DNA of 16,585 nt from Aeriscardovia sp. (GTDB lineage Bacteria > Actinomycetota > Actinomycetes > Actinomycetales > Bifidobacteriaceae), in assembly GCA_017538865.1 (NCBI GenBank), contig JAFYIA010000028.1, forward strand, positions 1 through 16,585. Direction: 5' to 3'. A program made the translations under genes and the position numbers. The notes beneath the pieces are model-generated. The model was not told the DNA's origin. It was given only the letters and a program-made list of their open reading frames with translations, and did no database searches. Positions 5,874 through 13,639 of the stretch are shown here, piece after piece. Numbering within the stretch: the stretch's first letter is position 1; each line of letters starts with the position of its first letter.

Positions 5874-7271
5874 TTACTGGTTTGGAGTGCGGGCCGGATG
5901 CCCTACGAACTTGTAAACTCCGAAGGTGCAGATTATAGACAGTGCGGAAAGCGCGGCCATGAGCCAAAACACCATAGACAGGCGGGGCACAAGCTCGGCA
6001 GAGCCCATACCTGACTTTTCGACGGCGCTGTACACCGCGATTCCCAGGGCCGGGGATACGTTCATGGCCACGTGGGCTATCCCGACTCCCCTTCCCCTCT
6101 GGCTCTCGCGCAGGGCAGAGGTGGCGATGTCATATATGGGCGTGTAAACCAATGTTAAACCCACCTCGTAGACAATCATAAACGCCGTCACGGCCGCAAA
6201 GCCTGCCCGAATCGCCAGGGCCGAAGCCGCAAAGCCCAAGAGCATCAGCCCCAAAGAGAGGAGGATCGCCCACCAGTCGCCTATCTTTTTGCAAAGCGCC
6301 CCCGACAAGGAGGCCGCTGCCACGCATATCAGGTACACCGCGGCCAGGAGCCAGGAAATGGACTCCAGGTGCTGGTGGTAGACGTGCTTGCCTATGGCCT
6401 TGTAGATGGGGATCGCCGCGTACTGGAAGAAGAAGGTGAGGAAGAGGATGAAGAGGGTGCCCATGAAGGGGCGGCTCTTTACCATGGGGCGGGTCAGGAG
6501 GGGGTTTTTGCTCTTTTTCATCCACACCACAAACACTGCAAACAAGATGCAGCTGGCCAAGAGGAGCCACGTCTTTTCGTAGGTGAAGAAGATCGTCAAA
6601 AACGCCACGCAGACCGTAAACAGCGTCGCCCCCAGCCCGTCGAAGGGCTCGGGCCTTACTTCGAGTTTGGGTACGTCTTTGAGGAGGACGGGCAAAAGGA
6701 AGATGGAAAGGGCCGGAACGAGGAGGATGTACTTCCAGGGGATAAAGTCGATCTGCCCCCCCAGGAGCATCCCCAAAACCACCGACACGAAGTAGGCCGC
6801 GTTGTTAAAGCCTATGTAGATTCCCCTATCCTTTTTGGGCAGGTACTTTACCAAAATCACCAGCACTACCGAGGCGTGCACGGCTATAGTCTGGAAGATC
6901 CTGCACACCAAAACCACCCAGAAGTTCCCCGCACCCAGGAACCCCCCGATGGAGCTGGCTACCAATACCAGCGTCCCCACGCACACGATCGTCCTCGGAG
7001 ACACGTAGTCGCAGAGGGTGTCATAGAACATGCACACCGCCGCGAGCGCCACTCCCGGCAGGGACACCAGAAGGGACGCCTCGGGGAGCATGTGCAAAGA
7101 CTCGCCTACGTTCTGGTAGACGAGGTTGAAAGACTGGAAAATGATGTGCCCGAAAATCCCCAGGGCAAACAAAGCGGGCAGCGCGCGCTTGACTTTTCGC
7201 CGCTGCTGGTCAGAGGCTCCTTCGCCCCCTTCGCTGGCGGGGCCGGAGGCGGCCCTGGCCCCTTCCGTCAT
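5874..7271 (-). CDS. 14-TM MFS exporter, paralogue A (TetA(K/L)/DHA2-like)
   Basis: This is the first of three tandem paralogues: 465 residues with a polar N-terminal tail of about 30 residues and then 14 hydrophobic helices. Family marks are FNLVYQNVGESL (48-59), YDTLCDYVSPR (83-93) in place of motif A, VLGMLLGG (motif C region), WKYILLVPALSIF and SQRGRGVGI before TM13. The start is unusual. AAGGAGGAGG (7298-7289) is excellent but lies 17 bases before ATG 7271. An in-frame ATT at 7283 has ideal spacing, and the ATG sits in the 3' arm of a 10-bp stem whose loop holds the Shine-Dalgarno sequence. The gene follows the OPA transporter gene after 73 bases and runs into paralogue B. The substrate cannot be inferred. 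Confidence 0.87.
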   Translation of the reverse strand: MTEGARAASGPASEGGEGASDQQRRKVKRALPALFALGIFGHIIFQSFNLVYQNVGESLHMLPEASLLVSLPGVALAAVCMFYDTLCDYVSPRTIVCVGTLVLVASSIGGFLGAGNFWVVLVCRIFQTIAVHASVVLVILVKYLPKKDRGIYIGFNNAAYFVSVVLGMLLGGQIDFIPWKYILLVPALSIFLLPVLLKDVPKLEVRPEPFDGLGATLFTVCVAFLTIFFTYEKTWLLLASCILFAVFVVWMKKSKNPLLTRPMVKSRPFMGTLFILFLTFFFQYAAIPIYKAIGKHVYHQHLESISWLLAAVYLICVAAASLSGALCKKIGDWWAILLSLGLMLLGFAASALAIRAGFAAVTAFMIVYEVGLTLVYTPIYDIATSALRESQRGRGVGIAHVAMNVSPALGIAVYSAVEKSGMGSAELVPRLSMVFWLMAALSALSIICTFGVYKFVGHPARTPNQ

Positions 7272-7323
7272 TGAAGCTGGAATTTCAGCCTCCTCCTTGG
7301 GAAAGCTTCGCTTAGCTTCAATG
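7269..7323 (-). promoter_or_regulatory. Stem-loop enclosing the RBS and start codon of MFS A
   Basis: CATTGAAGCT (7269-7278) and AGCTTCAATG (7314-7323) are perfect 10-base complements separated by 35 bases. In the minus-strand mRNA the 3' arm contains the AUG of MFS A, and the loop contains AAGGAGGAGG. It could control translation of the exporter genes independently of the upstream OPA gene. Confidence 0.55.
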
Positions 7324-7344
7324 ATACATTGCGGGTTCTACACC

Positions 7345-8799
7345 CTACTTCTTGAGAGCCTTCTTGGAGCCCTTGACCTTGGCCTCGGCCGCGGCCAGGA
7401 TGTCCTCGTCGGCGCTGAGAGGATCCTCGAGGGCCGCCTTCTCGGCGGGGGTGAGGGCGTTCGCCCTCCTCTCCATGTTGATGATGTGCCTCTCGGAGTA
7501 GGTCAGGTACAGCGAGATGATGAAGCACAGGCCGCCGGCTATGAAGATGACGACGCTGGACGCGCCCCATCCGAAGTGGTCCACGAGCTCGCCTATGAGG
7601 GCCGTAGCTATAGTGTCTCCGAAGATGTACTGGAAGAAGCCCATAAAGCCGGTGGAGAGGCCCACGGCGTACTTGGGCACCGCCTCGTTGACCATGAGGC
7701 CGACAAGGTCGAGGGGGGCGTAGATGCAGGCGCCGGAGATAAAGAGGCCGACCAGGATGAGGGCCTTGTCAGGGGCGAAGAAGTACAGGCACAGGGCCCC
7801 TATCATCACAATCGTCAGGCAGAAGGTGACAAGCGCCCTGCGGCCCTTCAGAAGGTCGGAGACGAAGCCGAAGAAGATCACGGCGGGGATGAGGAAGAGC
7901 TCGTACTCGCCCACGATCCAGCGGGCGGTGTTGGGGCTGAACCCCTTGGTGGGAAGGTAGGAGGGGATCCAGCTCAAAATCCCGTACCTGCAGATGTAGA
8001 AGCTCATGGAGGCCAAAGATACGGCCCAGACCATCTTGTTGCAGAGGATGTCTTTGAGGAAGACCTTCCACACGCTCTTCTTGGTGACGCTGCCTGCGGT
8101 GGTGGCGCCGGTCTCGCTCAGCTCGACGCTGTCGGAGTAGGTGTTGATGTCGGGAAGGCCGTAGGTCTCGGGCCTCTCGGAGTTGATGAGGTACATGAGG
8201 GTGCCGATGACGGCCGCAACTATGGAGGAAGTGATGAAGATGGCGCTTAAGGACCCTGAGAACGCCGCGGCGGCGGCCTCAATGGTCACGACGCAGAAGA
8301 AGGCCCCGAAGTTGTGCGCGGCGCTCCAAATTGCGTAGGCCGTGCCTCGGCTCCGCTTTGCAAACCACAGGCTCACTTCCCTCTGGCACACGGGCGCCCC
8401 CACGCCCTGGAAGACGGAGTTGATGAGCATCAGGACTATCATCACGCCAAACGAGCGCGTCCAGGCGAAGAACAGGTTGACGATGGCGGATCCGTACAGG
8501 GCCAGGATCAAAAACCTCTTCATGGAGACCCTGTCGGCTACAAAGCCCATGATGAACTTGCTTATGCCGTAGCCTATGCCGAAGGCGGAAAGGATGATTC
8601 CGATTTCCCCTACGGTGAACCCGTACTGGTGCCTGAGGGGGATCTCCTCATCTTGCACGACCTGGCGGATGATGTAGAAAGAGGCGTACGACAGGCAGGT
8701 GGCTATGAGCACGCCGCTTTGCCTCATGTGGTATTGGTGTTTTACCCTAGCTTTCGGAACCTTGGTAGCGGAAGCGGCGGGGACGCCCAAAAATGACAT
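7345..8799 (-). CDS. OPA-family organophosphate transporter (GlpT/UhpT-like)
   Basis: This 484-residue 12-TM MFS protein belongs to the organophosphate:phosphate antiporter family, which exchanges inorganic phosphate for glycerol-3-phosphate, hexose-phosphates or similar esters. Both phosphate-binding arginines known from GlpT have clear counterparts: R45 in FYIIRQ of TM1 and R271 in YICRYGI. The histidine of GlpT's AHN motif is H162 in WSAAHNFGA. Other family marks are SKFIMGFVADR (80-90), ERPETYGLPDI (208-218) and the TM7-8 segment RYGILSWIPSYLP. The ATG at 8799 follows AAGGAAG at about six bases. The long Lys/Ala-rich C-terminal tail is cytosolic. It is the first gene of a four-transporter block, divergent from the YhgE pair. 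The exact substrate cannot be fixed, and a UhpC-like sensor role cannot be excluded, though no UhpAB partner is present. Confidence 0.9.
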   Translation of the reverse strand: MSFLGVPAASATKVPKARVKHQYHMRQSGVLIATCLSYASFYIIRQVVQDEEIPLRHQYGFTVGEIGIILSAFGIGYGISKFIMGFVADRVSMKRFLILALYGSAIVNLFFAWTRSFGVMIVLMLINSVFQGVGAPVCQREVSLWFAKRSRGTAYAIWSAAHNFGAFFCVVTIEAAAAAFSGSLSAIFITSSIVAAVIGTLMYLINSERPETYGLPDINTYSDSVELSETGATTAGSVTKKSVWKVFLKDILCNKMVWAVSLASMSFYICRYGILSWIPSYLPTKGFSPNTARWIVGEYELFLIPAVIFFGFVSDLLKGRRALVTFCLTIVMIGALCLYFFAPDKALILVGLFISGACIYAPLDLVGLMVNEAVPKYAVGLSTGFMGFFQYIFGDTIATALIGELVDHFGWGASSVVIFIAGGLCFIISLYLTYSERHIINMERRANALTPAEKAALEDPLSADEDILAAAEAKVKGSKKALKK

Positions 8800-8816
8800 G
8801 GCTTACTTCCTTACTT

Positions 8817-8841
8817 TTCAGTTGCCCCATTGCAACTTGAA
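8817..8841. promoter_or_regulatory. Imperfect dyad between divergent transporter and YhgE units
   Basis: TTCAGTTGC (8817-8825) and GCAACTTGAA (8832-8841) are inverted copies differing by one missing base, with a 6-base spacer. The dyad starts 18 bases before the OPA transporter ATG within the 113-base divergent intergenic region, a suitable place for a repressor operator. TTGACT at 8875 and TATGAT at 8880 are promoter-like but do not form a well-spaced pair. Confidence 0.35.
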
Positions 8842-8912
8842 CGGGTGTTGTATATTAGCACTCGTAGAAAAAACTTGACTATGATACCACCAAACCGGGA
8901 TCCGAGGGGGAA

Positions 8913-11093
8913 GTGCTCTTCAAAATCTTCAAAAGGGACCTTTTGAGGCTGGCCCGCGGGCCAGCCTCCCTCCTCACCCTTTTGGCGCTCCTCTTCCTTC
9001 CGGCCGTGTACGGATGGTTCTCCACCTACGCCTATTCTGACCCGTACTCTAGGACGGGGGAGCTGCCCGTGGCCGTGGCCAATATGGATTCCCCCGCCAG
9101 CGCGGAGGGGGAGGAGATAGACGTGGGGGCGGATCTTGTAAAGGGCCTCAAGGGGAACAAAGAGCTCAAGTGGGAGTTCGTGGGTGAAAACGAAGCGGAA
9201 AGCGGGGTGAAAAGCGGGAAGTTCTTCGCCGCCTTCGTCGTCCCCGCGGGCTTCAGCCGGGCCCTGGCAGCATCCCTCCTCTCCCCTTCAAAATCCCAAA
9301 GGCCCCAAATCCTCTACTTTTCCAACCAGGAGTCCAGCCCCGTCACCCCCAAAATCGCTTCAATCGGAGCCGAAAAGATCGAGAGGGAGGTGAACGCCCA
9401 GGTGGACGCGGCGCTCCTCAAGGCTGTAATGGAAAAGATGTCCGAAGCGGCCAGGTCTTCCAAGTCGAAGGCCCTCGGAGGAGCCCAAAGCGCGCTGGAG
9501 GGCGCAGAAGGGCTGGCAAACGGCCTCTCGCGCATCCGATCCTCCCAAAAGGCCCTCGCTTCCGCGCTTTCCTCCCTCTCTTCCTCGCTTTCTTCGGCTT
9601 CAAAGTCCCTCTCTTCCCTCCCCCGCGCCTCTCTCTCCCCTCTCCCCACTTCCCTTCCGGCCCTCCCTTCCTCCTTTCCGCTGAAAGGGAAGCTTTCCGA
9701 ACTCTCCTCCCGGCTTTCCTCCCTCTCTTCCTTCCCGCTTTCTTCCCCCCTCGCCCAAAAGGCATCTTCCGCCCTCTCTCAGATCGAGGCCGCGCTTTCC
9801 TCCCTCTCTTCCCGCCTCTCATCCCTTGAGGCCTCGGCGCAGGCGGCCCGATCCGAGGCGCAGGGGGCTTTGTCCGCCTTCAACGCCAAGGCGGACGAGG
9901 CCCGCTCCCTCTCTTCCTCCATCCCCTCTTTCCTCTCTTCGGCCGCCAATGACCTGGAGGAAATGTCCCGCGCGATCCTTGAGGCGGACGGACCCCTGGA
10001 AGAGTGGGAAAAGGACCTCTCCTCCCTCTCTTCCTCCATTTCGCAACTGGAGTCCTCCTCCCTGATTTCCTTCCTCTCCAAAATCGGCGCCCTGGACGCC
10101 AGGGGTGCCTCGTCCTTTTTGGCCTCGCCCGTGGAGCTTGAGACGGTGCCCGTATACCCCGCCTCCTACACCCAGGCAGTCTCCCCCTTCTTCCTCTCCC
10201 TGTCTTTATGGGTGGGGGCCTTCATGCTGGTGGTAATCTACAAGCTGTTTCCGGACGGGGAAGGGGTGGGGAAGGTGCGCCCCCGGACAGGCTACTTCGC
10301 CCGCCTCTTCCTCTTTTCCGCCTTTTCCCTCCTCCAGGCCGCGGTCTCTTCGGTGGGGGAGGCATGGATCTTGGGCTGGAAGGTGAAGAGCCTCCCCCTC
10401 TTCTTTTTCGCCTCCTTCCTCTCCGCCCTGGCCTTTTCCGCCGTCATCTACGCCATGGCGGTGTGCATGGGGAAGCTCGGAAAGGCTCTGGCCTTGGTCG
10501 CCGTCATGATCCAGATCCCTTCCTCGGGCGGGATGTACCCGGTCTCGCTCCTGCCCGGCGCCTACAGGGCCCTTTACCCCGTTCTCCCCTTCACCTACTC
10601 CATCGACCTCTTCCGATCGGCCGTGGCCGGGGGAAGGGGGGCGTCCTTCGCGAAAGACTCGATCTTCCTTTTGCTTTTCCCCCTGGCCTTCACATGCGCG
10701 GCCGCCCTCCTCTTTCCGGCCCTCTCCTCCCTGCAAAAGTCCCTAAACTCCCGCCTCAAGGCCGCCGACTTCTTCGCGGCCGAAGGGGAGGACCTCCCCT
10801 CCTCCTCCCGGCTCGAAGAGGCGTTCTACCTTCGCCTCTCCTCCCTCCCGCGGGCAAAGGCGGAAATGGACTGGGAAAGGTTCAAAAGGCGCTATTTCAA
10901 GGCGGCGACGGGGGTGTGCGCATTCTTCTTCGCCCTGCCCCTCGTGCCCATGATACTGATGCTTTGCGGGGAAGCCAGCCGGACCCTGTTTCTCTTCGTG
11001 TGGGTGGGATCGTACTCTGCGGGGATGATAACGGCGGCCGGGATGGAGTACGTGAGGATGTGCGCGGAAAAAGCCGCCCTGCGGCGGCTTTGA
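8913..11093 (+). CDS. YhgE/Pip-family membrane protein with C-terminal extension
   Basis: This 726-residue protein has the YhgE/Pip (phage infection protein) layout. TM1 (about residues 15-36, LFLPAVYGWFSTY) is followed by an extracytoplasmic region to about residue 415 and a C-terminal ABC2-type membrane domain beginning near SLSLWVGAFMLVVIYKLF. The family marks SPVELETVPVYP before that domain and SGGMYPVSLLPGAYRALYPVLP inside it are present. Residues about 200-390 are dominated by Ser/Leu/Ala repeats of the SSLSSxLSS kind and likely form coiled coils. An extra 110 residues after the usual end carry a charged linker and two more TMs (about 664-712). GTG 8913 follows GAGGGGG. The second YhgE gene starts 11 bases downstream. 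Relatives act as phage adsorption proteins (Lactococcus Pip) or type VII secretion parts, but none of the latter's genes is here. Confidence 0.87.
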   Translation: MLFKIFKRDLLRLARGPASLLTLLALLFLPAVYGWFSTYAYSDPYSRTGELPVAVANMDSPASAEGEEIDVGADLVKGLKGNKELKWEFVGENEAESGVKSGKFFAAFVVPAGFSRALAASLLSPSKSQRPQILYFSNQESSPVTPKIASIGAEKIEREVNAQVDAALLKAVMEKMSEAARSSKSKALGGAQSALEGAEGLANGLSRIRSSQKALASALSSLSSSLSSASKSLSSLPRASLSPLPTSLPALPSSFPLKGKLSELSSRLSSLSSFPLSSPLAQKASSALSQIEAALSSLSSRLSSLEASAQAARSEAQGALSAFNAKADEARSLSSSIPSFLSSAANDLEEMSRAILEADGPLEEWEKDLSSLSSSISQLESSSLISFLSKIGALDARGASSFLASPVELETVPVYPASYTQAVSPFFLSLSLWVGAFMLVVIYKLFPDGEGVGKVRPRTGYFARLFLFSAFSLLQAAVSSVGEAWILGWKVKSLPLFFFASFLSALAFSAVIYAMAVCMGKLGKALALVAVMIQIPSSGGMYPVSLLPGAYRALYPVLPFTYSIDLFRSAVAGGRGASFAKDSIFLLLFPLAFTCAAALLFPALSSLQKSLNSRLKAADFFAAEGEDLPSSSRLEEAFYLRLSSLPRAKAEMDWERFKRRYFKAATGVCAFFFALPLVPMILMLCGEASRTLFLFVWVGSYSAGMITAAGMEYVRMCAEKAALRRL

Positions 11094-11104
11094 AAGGAGG
11101 GGGC

Positions 11105-13117
11105 ATGAAGCTGTCTGGGGACTTTGGCAAAGAGGGAAAAGAGGAAAAGGGGAAGTTTGACTCATTCTTCGCGCCTCCGTCCTTCTCCCCCTCCCCGGAA
11201 AGGCGCGCCTTTTTGAACCCCTTCCGCCTCGCCGGCCGCGACATCTCCTCGGTCTTTTCCAGCCTCATTTCCCTGGCCGTAATGCTGGGGCTCATCCTGA
11301 TACCGGGGCTCTATGCCTGGTTCAACCTGGCGGGGGAGTTCGACTTGTACTCGAGGACGAAGGATCTGAGGATAGACGTTGTAAACGAGGATGAAGGCTA
11401 CTCTTCCCCCCTCCTCCCCCTGGGCGTCAACTTCGGATCCAGGGTCGTAAAGGCCCTGCAGGAAGACCCCAAGTTCCTTTGGGTGCAGACGGGGCTTAAA
11501 GAGGCCGAGGCGCAGGTGAAAGACGGGAAGGCGTACGCCGCCGTTGAGATACCGGAGGGATTCTCGAAAGATCTTATGTCCATCTTTTCCTCCCCTTCCC
11601 CCATAAAGCTGAAGTACCTCGTAAACGAATCTGTGACCCCCCTCTCCCCCAAGCTCACCGAGGAGGGGGCGGACGACCTTGAAAACGAGGCCAGGCAGGT
11701 TTTCGCCTCCTGCGCCCTCAAGATCGCGATCTCGTCTTTAGAGTCCTTGAGCTCCCTTAAGCCTGGATCCACCTTAAGCCTCCTCTCTTCCTACGCCTCC
11801 AATTCCGCAGAGGCCGCGGGCGCCGCCTCCTCGGCCTTCCTCGCCTACTCTTCCGCCCTCTCCTCGGCGGGGCGCCTCCTCTCCCTCTCTTCTTCGGGGC
11901 TTTCCTCGTTCTCCTCCCTGCTGCGCCCCTCCTCCTTCTCTTTAAAGCCCCTCCCCCTCTCCCTGTCCGGGCCCCGGCCCCTGGACCTTTCGGGCCTGAA
12001 GGAGGCCGAAAAAAGGGTGCAAGATCTCCTTTCCTCCCCCCTCCTCTCTTCCGCGCAGGCCCCCTCGGGGGAGGCGGCCTCGAAAGCGAAGAAGGCGCTA
12101 TCTGAGGCGCGGGAAGGAGCCTCGTCTCTGTCGCTGCAGGCCGAAAACTTCAATTCAAGGCTTGAAGCGGCGCTTGAGGCGGCTCGGGAAGTCCAAAAGG
12201 AAGCGCTATCTGAGGCCGAAGGGCTGAAGTCCTCGCTCGCCTCCGCCTCCTCCTCCCTCGCTTCGGACTCTTCCGCCCTCTCGAAGGCGGGATCCGATCT
12301 CTCCTCCCTCGCCTCCGACCTTTCTTCCCTTTCCTCTTTGGCCCTCAAAGTCTCTTCTTCCCTCTCTTCCGTCTCTTCCGAGCTTTCAAAGGGCCTTCCG
12401 GCCCTCCCCTCCTTCGGCTCCCCTGAGGCCGCGGCCTCGCTCCTTTCCAGCCCCGTAGAAGTGAAAGAAGTCCCCGTCTGGCCGGTCTCCCCCTTCGGGA
12501 GCGCCATAACTCCCTTCTATGCGGCCCTGGCCATGTGGATAGGGTGCCTTCTGGACTGCCTCGTCATAAAGCCGCGCTACTCCCCTTCCAAGGCCCAGGG
12601 GATCTGGCGGCTTAAAAGGCGCCACCTCATAATAGGGCGCTGGATCTCAATCGAAATCACGTCATTTTTCCAGTGCGAGGTTGTGGCGGCCGGATGCATG
12701 GTCTATATGAGATCGCAGATGGAGCGCCCTTGGATGTTTTTGCTCCTGGCCTTCTTCTGCTCCCTGTCGTTCAGCTCCCTGGCCTATGCTTTGGTGAGGA
12801 CCTTTGGGGAAGCGGGAAAGATGGCGTGCGAGCTCGTGCTGATTTTCCAGATTACGGCTTCGGGGGGCATCTACCCCCTCCAGATGCTCCCCGAAGGCGC
12901 GCAAAAGGCCTCCCTCTTCCTTCCGGCCACCTGGGCCATAGGGGCGATGAGGCCCTGCGTAGGGGGATCGCCCTTGGGACCCTACTGGAGGGGCGCAGGG
13001 GTTTTGGGCCTCTTCTTTTTGGCTTCCTGGATCCTCGTCCTCGGGCCCGGAAGGCTCTTTTCAAAGATCTCCGAGGCGTTCTCGGAGAGCTTGGAATCGG
13101 GAGGCCTGGCCGCCTAG
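11105..13117 (+). CDS. YhgE/Pip-family membrane protein, second of pair
   Basis: This 670-residue protein has a 50-residue charged cytosolic N-terminus, TM1 (about 56-75, ending LILIPGLYAWFN) and an exterior region. It ends in a membrane domain from about residue 470 (ITPFYAALAMWIG), with the conserved ASGGIYPLQMLPEGA turn. Before the membrane domain sits SPVEVKEVPVWPVSPFG, the equivalent of YhgE's conserved entry segment. The middle (about 215-455) is again Ser/Leu/Ala-rich, with SSLASDLSSLSS-like heptads. ATG 11105 is chosen for GGAGGGGG just before it, overlapping the upstream TGA; the open frame continues upstream only as a shadow of the first gene. Low sequence likeness between the two exterior regions but shared layout suggests a heteromeric pair. 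Its stop shares CTAG with the tadA stop. Function is unknown; surface display, export or phage reception are options. Confidence 0.87.
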   Translation: MKLSGDFGKEGKEEKGKFDSFFAPPSFSPSPERRAFLNPFRLAGRDISSVFSSLISLAVMLGLILIPGLYAWFNLAGEFDLYSRTKDLRIDVVNEDEGYSSPLLPLGVNFGSRVVKALQEDPKFLWVQTGLKEAEAQVKDGKAYAAVEIPEGFSKDLMSIFSSPSPIKLKYLVNESVTPLSPKLTEEGADDLENEARQVFASCALKIAISSLESLSSLKPGSTLSLLSSYASNSAEAAGAASSAFLAYSSALSSAGRLLSLSSSGLSSFSSLLRPSSFSLKPLPLSLSGPRPLDLSGLKEAEKRVQDLLSSPLLSSAQAPSGEAASKAKKALSEAREGASSLSLQAENFNSRLEAALEAAREVQKEALSEAEGLKSSLASASSSLASDSSALSKAGSDLSSLASDLSSLSSLALKVSSSLSSVSSELSKGLPALPSFGSPEAAASLLSSPVEVKEVPVWPVSPFGSAITPFYAALAMWIGCLLDCLVIKPRYSPSKAQGIWRLKRRHLIIGRWISIEITSFFQCEVVAAGCMVYMRSQMERPWMFLLLAFFCSLSFSSLAYALVRTFGEAGKMACELVLIFQITASGGIYPLQMLPEGAQKASLFLPATWAIGAMRPCVGGSPLGPYWRGAGVLGLFFLASWILVLGPGRLFSKISEAFSESLESGGLAA

Positions 13118-13575
13118 CGGATGCGGGAAAAGCCGTCCTTTAGGATCTTGGAGCATTCTTTTTCCCTAAAGCCCCCCACGACTTCGGCCTTCCATCCTCC
13201 GGGGGCTTGGCGGGGGATGTCCCACACGCTCCCGCACGCCCCAGCCTCAGGGTCCCATGCCCCGAAAACTATCCTCCCCACTTTGAAGAGCAGCGCCGCC
13301 CCCGCGCACATCGCGCAGGGCTCGAGCGTGCAAAAGAGGGTGCACTCTTTAAATCCCGAAGCCCCCAGTTCCTCCTGGGCCCGCCTCAGGGCTATGGCCT
13401 CGGCGTGGAGGAAAGGGGAAGACCTGTCGTTGCAGCCCTCGGAAACCACCTCGCCTTCCGGCCCCGCCACAAGCGCCCCCACGGGCGCGCCCTTCGCCCT
13501 TCCGGCCAGCTCCATCGCCCTTCCCATGAGCTCAAAGGTGCGCTCCTCGAACATGTAGGGCCTCATCAGCTTCAC
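13114..13575 (-). CDS. tadA: tRNA(adenosine-34) deaminase TadA
   Basis: This 153-residue cytosolic zinc enzyme should convert A34 to inosine in the tRNA-Arg(ACG) anticodon, allowing one tRNA to read CGU, CGC and CGA. The cytidine-deaminase fold shows HAE (H57, E59) and PCxxC (C87, C90), the zinc ligands and proton shuttle, followed by AGAALLFKVGRIVFGAWDPEAGACGS, whose D-x-x-x-G-A-x-G-S element is typical of TadA. N49 in the EGCND loop is also expected. GTG 13575 lies 7 bases after AGGGGG; ATG 13566 is an alternative start. A guanine deaminase is less likely given the TadA-type active-site surroundings. It is convergent with the YhgE pair, sharing stop codons, and divergent from the NUDIX gene. 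Confidence 0.85.
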   Translation of the reverse strand: MKLMRPYMFEERTFELMGRAMELAGRAKGAPVGALVAGPEGEVVSEGCNDRSSPFLHAEAIALRRAQEELGASGFKECTLFCTLEPCAMCAGAALLFKVGRIVFGAWDPEAGACGSVWDIPRQAPGGWKAEVVGGFREKECSKILKDGFSRIR

Positions 13576-13639
13576 TTGCCATCCCCCTGTTGAACTAGAC
13601 TATGAATAGGTTATCTAGAGAGCAAAAGGATCTTTGACG

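Noticed and set aside
4816..5916. 366-codon plus-strand frame antisense to MFS B, and similar ones antisense to MFS A and the OPA gene
   Set aside because: Composition is Glu/Asp/Gly/His-rich without hydrophobic core. It is the usual antisense shadow of GC-rich membrane-protein genes.
9314..10081. Long open frames on the minus strand inside the first YhgE gene
   Set aside because: They translate to Arg/Glu-rich low-complexity text caused by the pyrimidine-rich Ser/Leu codons of the real gene and have no convincing RBS.
10208..11104. In-frame extension of the second YhgE gene back to 10208
   Set aside because: It is an out-of-frame, Arg/Pro/Gly-rich reading of the first YhgE gene. The true start at 11105 has a strong RBS and a family-like N-terminus.
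11845..12507. 220-codon minus-strand frame inside the second YhgE gene
   Set aside because: It is an Glu/Arg/Ala-rich shadow of the Ser/Leu region with no domain or start signal.
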